Origin: an uncultured Fusobacterium sp.
GTDB lineage: Bacteria > Fusobacteriota > Fusobacteriia > Fusobacteriales > Fusobacteriaceae
Length of the DNA stretch: 37,008 nucleotides
Assembly: GCA_900541465.1 (NCBI GenBank)
Contig: UQJY01000014.1
Coordinates: 1 to 37,008 of the forward strand
Reading direction: 5' to 3'
Below the pieces are notes generated by a model that was not told the origin of the DNA, did no database searches, and was given only the letters and a program-made list of their open reading frames with translations. Position 1 is the stretch's first letter. Every line of letters starts with the position of its first letter. Below, piece by piece: positions 26,282 to 33,521 of this stretch. The translations under genes and the position numbers were made by a program.

Positions 26282-26310
26282 ATTCTATATTTTTTTATTT
26301 TATTTAACAA
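26282..26310 (-). promoter_or_regulatory. Promoter of the PTS-transketolase operon
   Basis: Minus-strand TTGTTA (26310-26305) and TAGAAT (26287-26282) are 17 bases apart. The -35 is weak (four of six) and the -10 has five of six matches, which would suit an activator-dependent promoter. Expected start near 26275, leaving a leader of about 24 bases with the Shine-Dalgarno site. Confidence 0.6.
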
Positions 26311-26322
26311 TAGTCTTTTTTG

Positions 26323-26360
26323 TTCAATTTCAAATTACAATTTCTGACTTCAAATCATAA
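26323..26360 (-). promoter_or_regulatory. Repeated TTCAA motifs upstream of the PTS promoter, candidate activator site
   Basis: TTCAAATTACAA (26329-26340) and TTCAAATCATAA (26349-26360) match at ten of twelve positions and are exactly 20 bases apart, two helical turns. A third related TTCAATTT lies at 26323. They stand directly upstream of the weak -35, where an activator such as the adjacent PRD protein would bind. The region is AT-rich, so chance repeats are possible. Confidence 0.35.
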
Positions 26361-26395
26361 AATTTATTTTCAAAATATTTTTTTGTATAACAAAA

Positions 26396-26452
26396 AAAAG
26401 AAACCTCTGTAAATTTCTAATTTTTTCAACTTAGAATACATCAGTTTCTTTT
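26396..26452 (-). terminator. Terminator of the PRD regulator gene
   Basis: AAAAGAAAC (26396-26404) pairs with GTTTCTTTT (26444-26452); inside it TGTA/TACA and TTCTAA/TTAGAA continue the hairpin with small internal loops. The minus-strand transcript then reads a T-run (eight T) before GTT. It lies 13 bases after the regulator stop and separates it from the PTS operon, so the two are transcribed independently. Confidence 0.75.
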
Positions 26453-26465
26453 AATTTTCTATAAA

Positions 26466-28526
26466 TTATATTAATCTTGTATTGATATATCTTATAACAT
26501 CTTTCGGATATCTGGCTTTCATTATATTTTCAAAAAACTCATGCCCGAAAATAAGTTCATTAAGGTCTGAAAGAGCTATGAAATGTTCATTCATATCAAA
26601 AGATGAAAAAGAAAGTATTATGCTGACTTTTTTATCTCCTGGAAAAATAACAGGTTCTTTTAAAGTTACAAGGCTCATTCCTGTTTTTAAAACTGCATTG
26701 TCCGTTTTACTGTGAGGAAGTGCTATCCCCTCGCTTATAACAACATAAGAACCGTATTTTTTTATATTCTCAGCAAGGGAATCCACATATTTTTTTGAAA
26801 CATAGCCGTTATGCAGAAGAATTTCACCTCCTTTAATAACAGCTTCTTCCCATGTTTCTGCACTTTGATTTAATAAAATATTTTCCTCTGTAAGAATATC
26901 TGAAAGCCTTAAATCATTCTGTTCTGTATCATCAACTAATTTATTTTCAAAATAGCCGTTTAAATCTTCAATAAGTTCTTCTTTATTTTCTATAACACAG
27001 TTTCTTTCAATTATATTTAAAATTTCTGAAAGGAAAAATCTTTTTTTCTGTCTTGAAAGCTCATATTTATCAAGAACTGCAATATCTTCCTGTGTTAAAA
27101 CAGAATTTACTTTCACCACAGGAATATCAATTTTGTTTTCTATATTTATAGTGCTTATTATAAGATCAACCCTCTCTTCTTCAAGAGTTTTCTCAAGCAT
27201 ATACCTTGGAATTGTCTGCACAACATTTATTGTATAAATTTCATTAAGCTGCTGCACCAGAAGTTTTGACGTTCCATATCCATGGGCACACACAACAAGA
27301 ACCCTTTTTAAATCTTTTTCTTTAAATTTGTTTCTGTCGATTGCTCCTTTAAAATATATAGCCAGAAAGGCTGTCTCATCATCTGAAAATTCCACTCCCA
27401 GATAATTTTCAATATCCTTTATAGCTTTTTTTGTAAGATAAAATATATTTGGATAGCTGTTAAGCACTTCAGCATATATTGAGTTTTCAAGTTTTATTCT
27501 GTTTTTTATTCTGTAAAGTGTAGGCTTTATGTGATTGATTATCTCTTTAAAAAGAATTCTGTCTTTTGAAAGGTCTGTATGAATATTTTTATTAAAAGCC
27601 GCTATAAATTTCTTTACAAGAATTTCTATCTCTATCCAGTTTTTGTAATATGACTGTTCAAAATTATAAGTGTGGCTTCCTAAAAAATAATCTGTTATCT
27701 GTAAAATCTCATTATGGCAGAATTCTATTTCAAACTCTTTTTCCAAAATATCTTTGAAACTGCTTATACATCTAAATTCCTCTGTATCTGCCAAGAAATT
27801 TTGATTTCCTATCTCTTCTAAGAATTTTTCTTTCTTTATTCTCAAAACAGTTATTATCAGATAAACAGCTATTATATTGTAGGCTTCATCTGAGATAACT
27901 TTATTCATTTTTTTCTGGACATTGTCTATAAAGGATTTTATCACTTTAAAATCAACACTTTTTATATATTCTTCAATAATTTTTTCTGTTTTAGTCCTTA
28001 TTTGAGAAGTATCATAAAACATTGAGTTTGAATATCTTTTCAAAAATTTAAGCTGTTCTCTTCTTATATCATTTTCAGTTCCCTCAAGGATAAGCCCCTC
28101 TTGGTAAGCTCTTAAAGATATATTATTTTTTGAAAGCTCTTCTCTTAAATATTTCACATCATTTTTTATTGTTGTTCTGCTTATATCAAGTTCCTCACAT
28201 AATTTTGTAAGATTTATTTTTTCTTTAAACAGAGCTTTAAAAAAGATATAATTTCTTCTTTCATGAGTGTCCATCATGCTTTCTGAGGGAAGATTTTCTG
28301 CCTGCTGTGTAAAGTTTTCATATTCCTCAAAAAATATATTTCCCCCAAAAGTTCTTTCAAGAGGTTTCATATTTCTTGATAATAAATAATCATCAATTTT
28401 TTCAAGCTCGTAACGAATTGTTCTTTCTGCCAGCTCCAGTGATTTGGCAAGAGATTTTATATTTCCTTTTCCCTCTGACATAGAAAGAATTTTTAAAATA
28501 CTGCTCCCTCTGTTGCTTAAAGTCAT
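26466..28526 (-). CDS. PRD-containing PTS-regulated transcriptional activator (MtlR/LicR type)
   Basis: Multidomain regulator of 686 residues. It has two N-terminal helix-turn-helix domains (about 5-60 and 90-140) in place of an RNA-binding domain, so it should bind DNA. Two PRD domains follow (about 185-295 and 300-405), then a IIB-like domain with Cys413 in VVCAHGYGTS, and a IIA domain (about 540-686) with His605 in GIALPHSKTDN. In PRD2 His332 (NHIKPTLYRI) is kept, but the second expected His position holds Tyr391 (LAIYFKGA); the first His site of PRD1 appears to hold Ile224. ATG at 28526 has GGAGGTG. It has its own promoter and terminator and most likely controls the PTS operon just downstream in response to transport (inference from position and domains). 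Confidence 0.88.
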   Translation of the reverse strand: MTLSNRGSSILKILSMSEGKGNIKSLAKSLELAERTIRYELEKIDDYLLSRNMKPLERTFGGNIFFEEYENFTQQAENLPSESMMDTHERRNYIFFKALFKEKINLTKLCEELDISRTTIKNDVKYLREELSKNNISLRAYQEGLILEGTENDIRREQLKFLKRYSNSMFYDTSQIRTKTEKIIEEYIKSVDFKVIKSFIDNVQKKMNKVISDEAYNIIAVYLIITVLRIKKEKFLEEIGNQNFLADTEEFRCISSFKDILEKEFEIEFCHNEILQITDYFLGSHTYNFEQSYYKNWIEIEILVKKFIAAFNKNIHTDLSKDRILFKEIINHIKPTLYRIKNRIKLENSIYAEVLNSYPNIFYLTKKAIKDIENYLGVEFSDDETAFLAIYFKGAIDRNKFKEKDLKRVLVVCAHGYGTSKLLVQQLNEIYTINVVQTIPRYMLEKTLEEERVDLIISTINIENKIDIPVVKVNSVLTQEDIAVLDKYELSRQKKRFFLSEILNIIERNCVIENKEELIEDLNGYFENKLVDDTEQNDLRLSDILTEENILLNQSAETWEEAVIKGGEILLHNGYVSKKYVDSLAENIKKYGSYVVISEGIALPHSKTDNAVLKTGMSLVTLKEPVIFPGDKKVSIILSFSSFDMNEHFIALSDLNELIFGHEFFENIMKARYPKDVIRYINTRLI

Positions 28527-28558
28527 GGCAACACCTCCAAAAAAATGTCCTGTCTAAA

Positions 28559-28587
28559 ATTATAACTAATATTACTATTTTATGCAA
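28559..28587 (-). promoter_or_regulatory. Promoter of the PRD regulator gene
   Basis: Minus-strand TTGCAT (28587-28582) and a perfect TATAAT (28564-28559) are separated by 17 bases. Expected start near 28552, giving a leader of about 25 bases that includes the GGAGGTG ribosome binding site. Confidence 0.68.
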
Positions 28588-28658
28588 TATTTCTCCATGT
28601 ATTTGAATTTCTTAATTATTACAGTCTGTTTTTATCTCATTTTAATTTTATAAAAAAA

Positions 28659-28692
28659 GCTGTTATAAAATTTAACAAAACTTCACAACAGC
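28659..28692 (-). terminator. Second hairpin with T-run downstream of rpmF
   Basis: GCTGTT (28659-28664) pairs with AACAGC (28687-28692). Read on the minus strand the hairpin is followed by seven T. The stem is only six pairs and the loop is 22 bases, so strength is doubtful. It lies upstream of the regulator promoter and may insulate it from rpmF read-through. Confidence 0.5.
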
Positions 28693-28790
28693 CTAAAAAT
28701 TATTTATTTTTATTTAGAATTAAATTTATAAAATTAAAATCTTAATTAAAAAATTTATGGATTTTCTTGTATAAAAATTTACAAAAAATA

Positions 28791-28827
28791 AAAAAAGCAA
28801 GATTAATATTTATAAACTTGCTTTTTT
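28791..28827. terminator. Terminator after rpmF
   Basis: AAAAAAGCAAG (28791-28801) and CTTGCTTTTTT (28817-28827) form an eleven-pair stem with A and T tracts on both flanks, so it can act in either direction. It starts 15 bases after the rpmF stop and ends the yceD-rpmF transcript. Confidence 0.82.
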
Positions 28828-28841
28828 TATTTCGACTAAAA

Positions 28842-29027
28842 TTATTCAGCATCAGCTGTTTTTAGTACTTGTTTTCCGTTGTAATCTCCACACTCTAAAC
28901 AAACTCTATGAGGTCTTTTTGTAGCTCCGCATTTTTCACAAGTGATTAATGTAGATGCTGCTAATCCATGGTGAGATCTTCTCATATTTTTTTTAGCTTT
29001 TGAAGTCTTTTTCTTAGGTACTGCCAT
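28842..29027 (-). CDS. rpmF: 50S ribosomal protein L32
   Basis: Small basic ribosomal protein of 61 residues with the N-terminal [13 protein letters not shown] signature. The four zinc-ribbon cysteines are all present (Cys30, Cys33, Cys43, Cys46), so this is the zinc-binding form. ATG at 29027 follows GAGGGG. It is encoded 29 bases after yceD, the usual pairing. In many bacteria plsX and fab genes follow; here a terminator follows instead. Confidence 0.97.
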   Translation of the reverse strand: MAVPKKKTSKAKKNMRRSHHGLAASTLITCEKCGATKRPHRVCLECGDYNGKQVLKTADAE

Positions 29028-29056
29028 TTTAGTTTCCCCTCCTCACAAATCTTATT

Positions 29057-29548
29057 TTAATTTTTTATTTTTATATCTAACAACTGTGCCCATCTACTAT
29101 CCATTCCGTCGTTGCTGTATTTTTGTAAATATGAATTATCTTTACATTCTGGAACGCAGGCAGGATACTGTGGCATTTCTAAAATCATTTCTTCTCTTAC
29201 AAGTTCTGTAACATCAATTTCATTATTAGCTGCCTCAAAATAATCTTCATCAGTCATTTCAGCAGTCTTAGCCAGAGTTTCCAAATATTTTTCATAGGAC
29301 TCAGAATCTAAAAATTTACCGTTAAATTCATTTTCACCTAAATCAACTATGATTTCCTCTAAACATCTAACACATTGTGTCTTTATTCTAGCTGAATATT
29401 TTCCTTCTATAAAGTATTCATTATTTAACCTCTTAGCTGTTCCTTCAATATGAAGCTCGCCTTCAAGGTCGACACCTTCTAAGCTGGAAACCGAAAAATT
29501 AAATTTCACTCTCTCTTTTCCATCAAGTTCTGATAATTTAATTTTCAT
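29057..29548 (-). CDS. yceD: YceD-family (DUF177) protein
   Basis: Protein of the YceD/DUF177 family, found next to rpmF across bacteria and linked to 23S rRNA maturation in plants and E. coli. Conserved cysteines occur in CVRCLE (about 85) and in YPACVPEC near the end. The longest frame starts at ATG 29563, but the promoter predicts transcription starting near 29573, leaving ten bases and no ribosome binding site; ATG at 29548 has GAGGGGG upstream and is preferred, giving 163 residues. It is the first gene of the yceD-rpmF unit. The molecular function is not known with certainty. Confidence 0.88.
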   Translation of the reverse strand: MKIKLSELDGKERVKFNFSVSSLEGVDLEGELHIEGTAKRLNNEYFIEGKYSARIKTQCVRCLEEIIVDLGENEFNGKFLDSESYEKYLETLAKTAEMTDEDYFEAANNEIDVTELVREEMILEMPQYPACVPECKDNSYLQKYSNDGMDSRWAQLLDIKIKN

Positions 29549-29579
29549 AGATAGCCCCCTCATGTTATCATACCTAGTT

Positions 29580-29608
29580 ATTCTACACGGTTTTTACTTT
29601 CTTGTCAA
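29580..29608 (-). promoter_or_regulatory. Strong promoter of yceD-rpmF
   Basis: A perfect TTGACA (29608-29603) is followed after 17 bases by TAGAAT (29585-29580) on the minus strand, with an expected start near 29573. It is the closest match to the sigma-70 consensus in the window, as fits a ribosomal protein unit. It lies between the ychF stop and yceD and decides the yceD start. Confidence 0.85.
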
Positions 29609-29629
29609 GTATATTTTCTTAACAAATTC

Positions 29630-30724
29630 TTACACATTGAATAAGAATTCCATTAAATCTCCGTCCTGAACAACATAATCTTTTCCCTCAACTCTCATTA
29701 CCCCAGCTTCCTGAGTTCCTTTCCAACCTGAATATTTAATAAAATCATCATAGCTTGCAACTTTTGCTCTTATGAATCCTCTTTCAAAGTCAGTATGGAT
29801 AACTCCTGCAGCTTTTGGAGCAGTGTCTCCTATATTTATTGTCCAAGCTCTTACTTCTTTTACTCCTGCTGTGAAATAAGTCTGAAGCCCAAGAAGTTTA
29901 AATCCTGCTCTTATAAGTCTGTTAAGACCTGCTTCTTCAACACCAAGACTTTCTAAAAATTCTTCTTTGTCTGCTTCTTCCATTTCTTGAAGTTCTTCCT
30001 CAACTTTTGCAGAAACTATAACAACTTCTGAATCAAGCCCTTTTGCATATTCTCTTACTTTCTCAACATATTCATTTCCTGCTGCTAAATCATCTTCAGA
30101 TACATTCGTAACAAATATCATTGGTTTTATTGTTAGAAGCTGATAAACTTTTATAAGTTCTTTTTCTTCATCTGTTAAATCAAGAGTTTTTAAAAGTTTT
30201 TCTTCATTTAAATGTGCCTGACATTTTTCAAGTACAGGAACAAGTTTCATAACATCTTTATTTTTTGTAACAAGAAGTTTTTTATTTTTTTCAAGAGCTT
30301 TATCTATTGTTTCCATGTCAGCTAAGATAAGTTCCCCGTTTATAACATTTATATCTCTTATAGGGTCTACTCCCCCGCTTACGTGAACAACATTGTCATC
30401 ATCAAAACATCTTACAACCTGGCATATTGCAGCTGTTCCTCTTATATTTGAAAGGAATTTATTTCCAAGTCCTTCACCTTTTGAAGCTCCTGCAACAAGC
30501 CCTGCTATATCCACAAACTCAACAGTTGCCTGAACCACTCTTTGAGGATTTATTATCTTTGCAAGTTCGTCTATTCTCTTATCTGGAACTGTAACCATTC
30601 CTACATTTGGTTCTATTGTACAGAAAGGATAGTTTGCAGCCTCTGCTGCCCCAGCCTTAGTTATTGCATTAAAAAGAGTTGATTTTCCTACGTTTGGAAG
30701 TCCAACTATTCCTATTCCGATCAT
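29630..30724 (-). CDS. ychF: YchF/OLA1-family ATPase
   Basis: Obg-related P-loop protein that binds ribosomes and hydrolyses ATP rather than GTP. The P-loop is GLPNVGKST (8-16), the switch II region is [19 protein letters not shown] (70-88), and the usual NKxD specificity motif is replaced by NVSE (207-210), the ATP-specific form of this family. The redox-sensitive position is Cys35 in [10 protein letters not shown]. The C-terminal TGS domain ends in [10 protein letters not shown]. 364 residues is full length. The ribosome binding site GGGAGG is about eleven bases from ATG 30724. It appears to be a single-gene unit. Confidence 0.96.
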   Translation of the reverse strand: MIGIGIVGLPNVGKSTLFNAITKAGAAEAANYPFCTIEPNVGMVTVPDKRIDELAKIINPQRVVQATVEFVDIAGLVAGASKGEGLGNKFLSNIRGTAAICQVVRCFDDDNVVHVSGGVDPIRDINVINGELILADMETIDKALEKNKKLLVTKNKDVMKLVPVLEKCQAHLNEEKLLKTLDLTDEEKELIKVYQLLTIKPMIFVTNVSEDDLAAGNEYVEKVREYAKGLDSEVVIVSAKVEEELQEMEEADKEEFLESLGVEEAGLNRLIRAGFKLLGLQTYFTAGVKEVRAWTINIGDTAPKAAGVIHTDFERGFIRAKVASYDDFIKYSGWKGTQEAGVMRVEGKDYVVQDGDLMEFLFNV

Positions 30725-30846
30725 TTTATTTTCTGCCTCCCGAAATTTTATTTTACTATAAATTTTATCACACTTATTAATTTTTTTCTACTATTCCTTT
30801 TACCTGCATTGAAAAAATTTTTGTAATTTCTGCAGTGAGTTGAACA

Positions 30847-32142
30847 CTAAAATATAAGTGAACCAATAAGTCCAAAAATTATTAACGGTATATTATAATG
30901 TAAAAACGTAGGAACACAAGTATCCCAAATATGCTGATGCTGCCCGTCTGCATTAAGACCCGCTGTCGGTCCAAGTGTTGAGTCTGAAGCAGGAGAACCT
31001 GCATCTCCCAAAGCTCCCGCTGCCGCAACTAAAACTGCTGTTCCTGCAGGAGTAAACCCAAGACTTACTGCAAGAGGACAGTAAATAACTGCAAGAATTG
31101 GAATTGTTCCAAATGAAGTTCCAATACCAAGAGTTACAAAAAGCCCTACAAGAAGCATTACAAAAGCTCCCAAAATTTTATTTGTTCCGATTATTCCAAT
31201 TACACCTTCTACAAGTTCAGGCACAGCTCCTGTCTCTCTTATTACATTTCCATATCCAGCCGCAACAAGCATTACAAAAGCAATAAATCCCATAAGGTGA
31301 AGTCCTCCGTCAAGAGTTTCATCAATATGTTTCCATGGAATAACATTTGTCACTGCCATAAAAATAAGAGCAAATAAAGCTCCAAGAGGAAGCGAACCTG
31401 TTTTAAGCTGCACACCAAAAGCTATAACTGCTCCAATAAGTGCAAAAAGATGTTTCTTTTCAAAAGCATAGCTTTCTGAAGATTTATTTTCATCTTCCTT
31501 CATCTTATATTCTCTAGGTTTTCTATAACTGAAAAATACAGCTGTAAGAAGACCTAAAAACATTCCAAGTCCTAAAATCCAGTTTACAGAAGATACACCT
31601 TCTAAAGTTATAGGTACATTATTTGCGTTAAGCTGGTCTTTTACTATTGTCTGGAATATAAGCCCAAATCCTACAGGGAGAACAATATAAGGTGCCTTAA
31701 GCCCGAAAGTCAAAGCACAGGCAACAGCTCTTCTGTCTATTTTAAGTTTATTCATAAGAGTAAGAAGCGGCGGAATTAAAATTGGAATAAATGCTATATG
31801 CACTGGTATTAAATTTTGTGATGAGCAGGCAATACCAGCAAGAATAAATATAAGCAGATATTTTTTATCTTTTACTATTCCTGAAATTTTAAGAGCAATT
31901 ATTTTTGCAAGCCCCGAATTATTAATTGCCACTGCAAGAGTTCCAAGAAGAATATAGCTTAGTGCTGTTTCAGAATTTCCTCCCATTCCGTTTATAAGAA
32001 TACTCATTGTTTCTCCAAGCCCCATACCTGCAGCCACTCCTGCTATAAGTGCAGATATAAGAATTGCTATTATTACATTTAATTTTAAAAGACACAGCAC
32101 CATCATAGCTGTTACTGATAAAATTACAGGATTAAAAATCAT
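30847..32142 (-). CDS. YuiF-type Na+/H+ antiporter-superfamily transporter
   Basis: Membrane protein with about eleven or twelve hydrophobic segments. The N-terminal Na_H_antiporter_N region (GMGGNSETALSYILLGTLAV) and the C-terminal PASDSTLGPTAGLNADGQ segment are typical of the group that includes Bacillus YuiF. Members have been described as ion antiporters or amino-acid transporters, so the substrate is open. The longest frame starts at 32154, but that ATG overlaps the ribosome binding site: GGAGG at 32150-32146 serves ATG 32142, and the predicted transcript start falls near 32153. The start at 32142 (431 residues) is therefore preferred. It is divergent from tatD. A weak hairpin without a T-run follows the stop. 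Confidence 0.82.
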   Translation of the reverse strand: MIFNPVILSVTAMMVLCLLKLNVIIAILISALIAGVAAGMGLGETMSILINGMGGNSETALSYILLGTLAVAINNSGLAKIIALKISGIVKDKKYLLIFILAGIACSSQNLIPVHIAFIPILIPPLLTLMNKLKIDRRAVACALTFGLKAPYIVLPVGFGLIFQTIVKDQLNANNVPITLEGVSSVNWILGLGMFLGLLTAVFFSYRKPREYKMKEDENKSSESYAFEKKHLFALIGAVIAFGVQLKTGSLPLGALFALIFMAVTNVIPWKHIDETLDGGLHLMGFIAFVMLVAAGYGNVIRETGAVPELVEGVIGIIGTNKILGAFVMLLVGLFVTLGIGTSFGTIPILAVIYCPLAVSLGFTPAGTAVLVAAAGALGDAGSPASDSTLGPTAGLNADGQHQHIWDTCVPTFLHYNIPLIIFGLIGSLIF

Positions 32143-32159
32143 AACTTCCTCCATCTATT

Positions 32160-32168
32160 AATATATCA
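32160..32168 (-). promoter_or_regulatory. Extended -10 element upstream of the YuiF-type gene
   Basis: Minus-strand TGATATATT (TG, one base, TATATT) at 32168-32160, with no recognisable -35 at 16-18 bases. Expected start near 32153 leaves a leader of about eleven bases that carries GGAGG before ATG 32142. Confidence 0.42.
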
Positions 32169-32295
32169 AAATTATTCACACAAACTCTTTAGATTTTATC
32201 ATCAAATCTGTTTTTTATCAATCAAAAAAACAAAACTTATTTTATATGTTTATTATCAATAATAATTTTTATTTTAAAAAAATATATAAAACTTA

Positions 32296-32304
32296 TGATA
32301 TAAT
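32296..32304 (+). promoter_or_regulatory. Extended -10 promoter of tatD
   Basis: TGATATAAT combines the extended TG with a perfect TATAAT. No -35 is visible (the upstream stretch is A-rich). Expected start near 32311, with GAGGAG and ATG 32338 following. It probably drives tatD, acpS and prfB. Confidence 0.6.
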
Positions 32305-32337
32305 TAAGGAAGAATTTTAAATGAGGAGACAAATATT

Positions 32338-33096
32338 ATGAAATTAGCAGATTCTCACTGCCATATTAATGACAGTAAATTTGACGAAGACAGAGAAGAA
32401 GTTTTTAAAAGAGCTGAAACAGAGCTTGAATTTATTGTAAATATAGGAAATGATTTAAAAACATCTGAAGAAAGTATAAAGTACAGCGAAAAATATCCTT
32501 TTGTTTATGCTGTAGTAGGAGTTCATCCTACAGATATTTCAACTTATAACGATGAAGTTGAAAAAAGAATTGAAGATCTTTCAAAACATGAAAAAGCAGT
32601 TGCAATAGGAGAAATAGGGCTTGATTATTATTGGATGGAAGATGAAAAAGAGGTACAGAAAGAAGGATTCAGACGTCAGATGAAACTTGCTGAAAAAGTG
32701 GGGCTTCCTGTGGTTATCCATTCAAGAGATGCAATGGAAGATACAATTAATATTTTAAATGAATTTCCTGATGTAAAAGGGGTTTTCCACTGTTATCCCG
32801 GTTCTTTTGAAAGTGCAATGCTTGTTCCTAAGGGATATGTTTTTGGAATAGGAGGAGTTCTTACATTTAAAAATGCAAGAAAAACTGTTGAATTTATTGA
32901 AAAAATAGATTTATCAAGAATTGTTATTGAAACAGACTCACCTTATCTTACACCTTCTCCATTCAGAGGAAAAAGAAATGAGCCTGTATATGTAAAATAT
33001 GTGGCTGAAAAAATTGCAGAGATAAAAAATATTTCTGTTGAGGAAGTTATAAGAATAACTACAGAAAATGCAAAAAAGATTTATAACATAAGATAA
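32338..33096 (+). CDS. tatD: TatD-family metal-dependent hydrolase
   Basis: TIM-barrel metallohydrolase of the TatD/YcfH/YabD family, usually a DNase or RNase with two metal ions. All ligands are in place: His7 and His9 in DSHCHIND, Glu92 in IGEIGLDYYW, His128 in VVIHSRDA, His151 in GVFHCYPGS, and Asp200 in ETDSPYLTP. 252 residues is standard. ATG at 32338 has GAGGAG nine bases upstream. It is the first gene of the plus-strand run tatD-acpS-prfB. The physiological substrate is not fixed within this family. Confidence 0.94.
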   Translation: MKLADSHCHINDSKFDEDREEVFKRAETELEFIVNIGNDLKTSEESIKYSEKYPFVYAVVGVHPTDISTYNDEVEKRIEDLSKHEKAVAIGEIGLDYYWMEDEKEVQKEGFRRQMKLAEKVGLPVVIHSRDAMEDTINILNEFPDVKGVFHCYPGSFESAMLVPKGYVFGIGGVLTFKNARKTVEFIEKIDLSRIVIETDSPYLTPSPFRGKRNEPVYVKYVAEKIAEIKNISVEEVIRITTENAKKIYNIR

Positions 33097-33106
33097 TGGT
33101 TGTTCA

Positions 33107-33130
33107 TTTTCTTTGTACAGTCAAAGAAAA
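33107..33130 (+). other. Stem-loop ahead of the acpS ribosome binding site
   Basis: TTTTCTTTG (33107-33115) and CAAAGAAAA (33122-33130) form a perfect nine-pair stem with a six-base loop, ending six bases before the GGAG of acpS. There is no T-run after it, so it is not an ordinary terminator. It could affect processing or access of ribosomes; its function is not known. Confidence 0.45.
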
Positions 33131-33145
33131 GAAAAGGAGTGCATT

Positions 33146-33520
33146 GTGAATTTCTGGGGAATAGGAAACGATATTATAGAAATAAAACGTATTGAAAATG
33201 CTGTCAAAAAAGAAAATTTTGTAAAAAAAGTTTTTACTGAAAAAGAAATTGAATATATAATTTCAAGAGGGGAAAGAGCTGAAACATATGCAGGAAAATT
33301 TTCTGCTAAAGAAGCTGTTTCAAAAGCTCTTGGAACAGGGGTAAGAGGTTTCTCCCCAAATGATATTGAAATTTTAAATAATGAACTTGGAAAACCTTAT
33401 GTAATTTTTAAAAACAGCATAGCAGATTTTAATGATAAATATTTTGTGGATATTTCTATTTCACACTGCAGAGAATATGCTGCAGCTGCAGCAATAATTT
33501 TTAAAAAATCGGAGAGTTAA
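33146..33520 (+). CDS. acpS: Holo-[acyl-carrier-protein] synthase
   Basis: Transfers 4'-phosphopantetheine from CoA to acyl carrier protein, the activation step for fatty acid synthesis. The two signature regions are GIGNDIIEI with Asp9 and KFSAKEAVSKALGTG with Glu56, both Mg ligands. The open frame can be extended to a TTG at 33113, but AAGGAG lies six bases before GTG 33146 and the family begins just before the GIGxD motif, so GTG is taken as the start (124 residues). The stop is followed one base later by the prfB ATG, and GGAG for prfB lies inside the acpS end. Confidence 0.92.
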   Translation: MNFWGIGNDIIEIKRIENAVKKENFVKKVFTEKEIEYIISRGERAETYAGKFSAKEAVSKALGTGVRGFSPNDIEILNNELGKPYVIFKNSIADFNDKYFVDISISHCREYAAAAAIIFKKSES

Positions 33521-33521
33521 T

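Larger units (their letters stand above)
28527..28841. other. Gene-free interval between rpmF and the PRD regulator gene
   Basis: No reading frame with a ribosome binding site was found. Read on the minus strand it contains the rpmF terminator (28791-28827), an AT-only stretch, a second hairpin with a T-run (28659-28692), another AT-rich stretch with no recognised signal, and the regulator promoter (28559-28587) with its short leader. Confidence 0.7.

Noticed and set aside
28402..28587. 61-codon frame overlapping the regulator start
   Set aside because: Overlaps the well-supported regulator N-terminus in another frame and begins at the regulator promoter -35, so it could not be fully transcribed from it.
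30790..30840. Imperfect hairpin CTGCA/TGCAG after the YuiF-type gene as a terminator
   Set aside because: The stem is short and bulged and no T-run follows on either strand, so it was not listed as a terminator.
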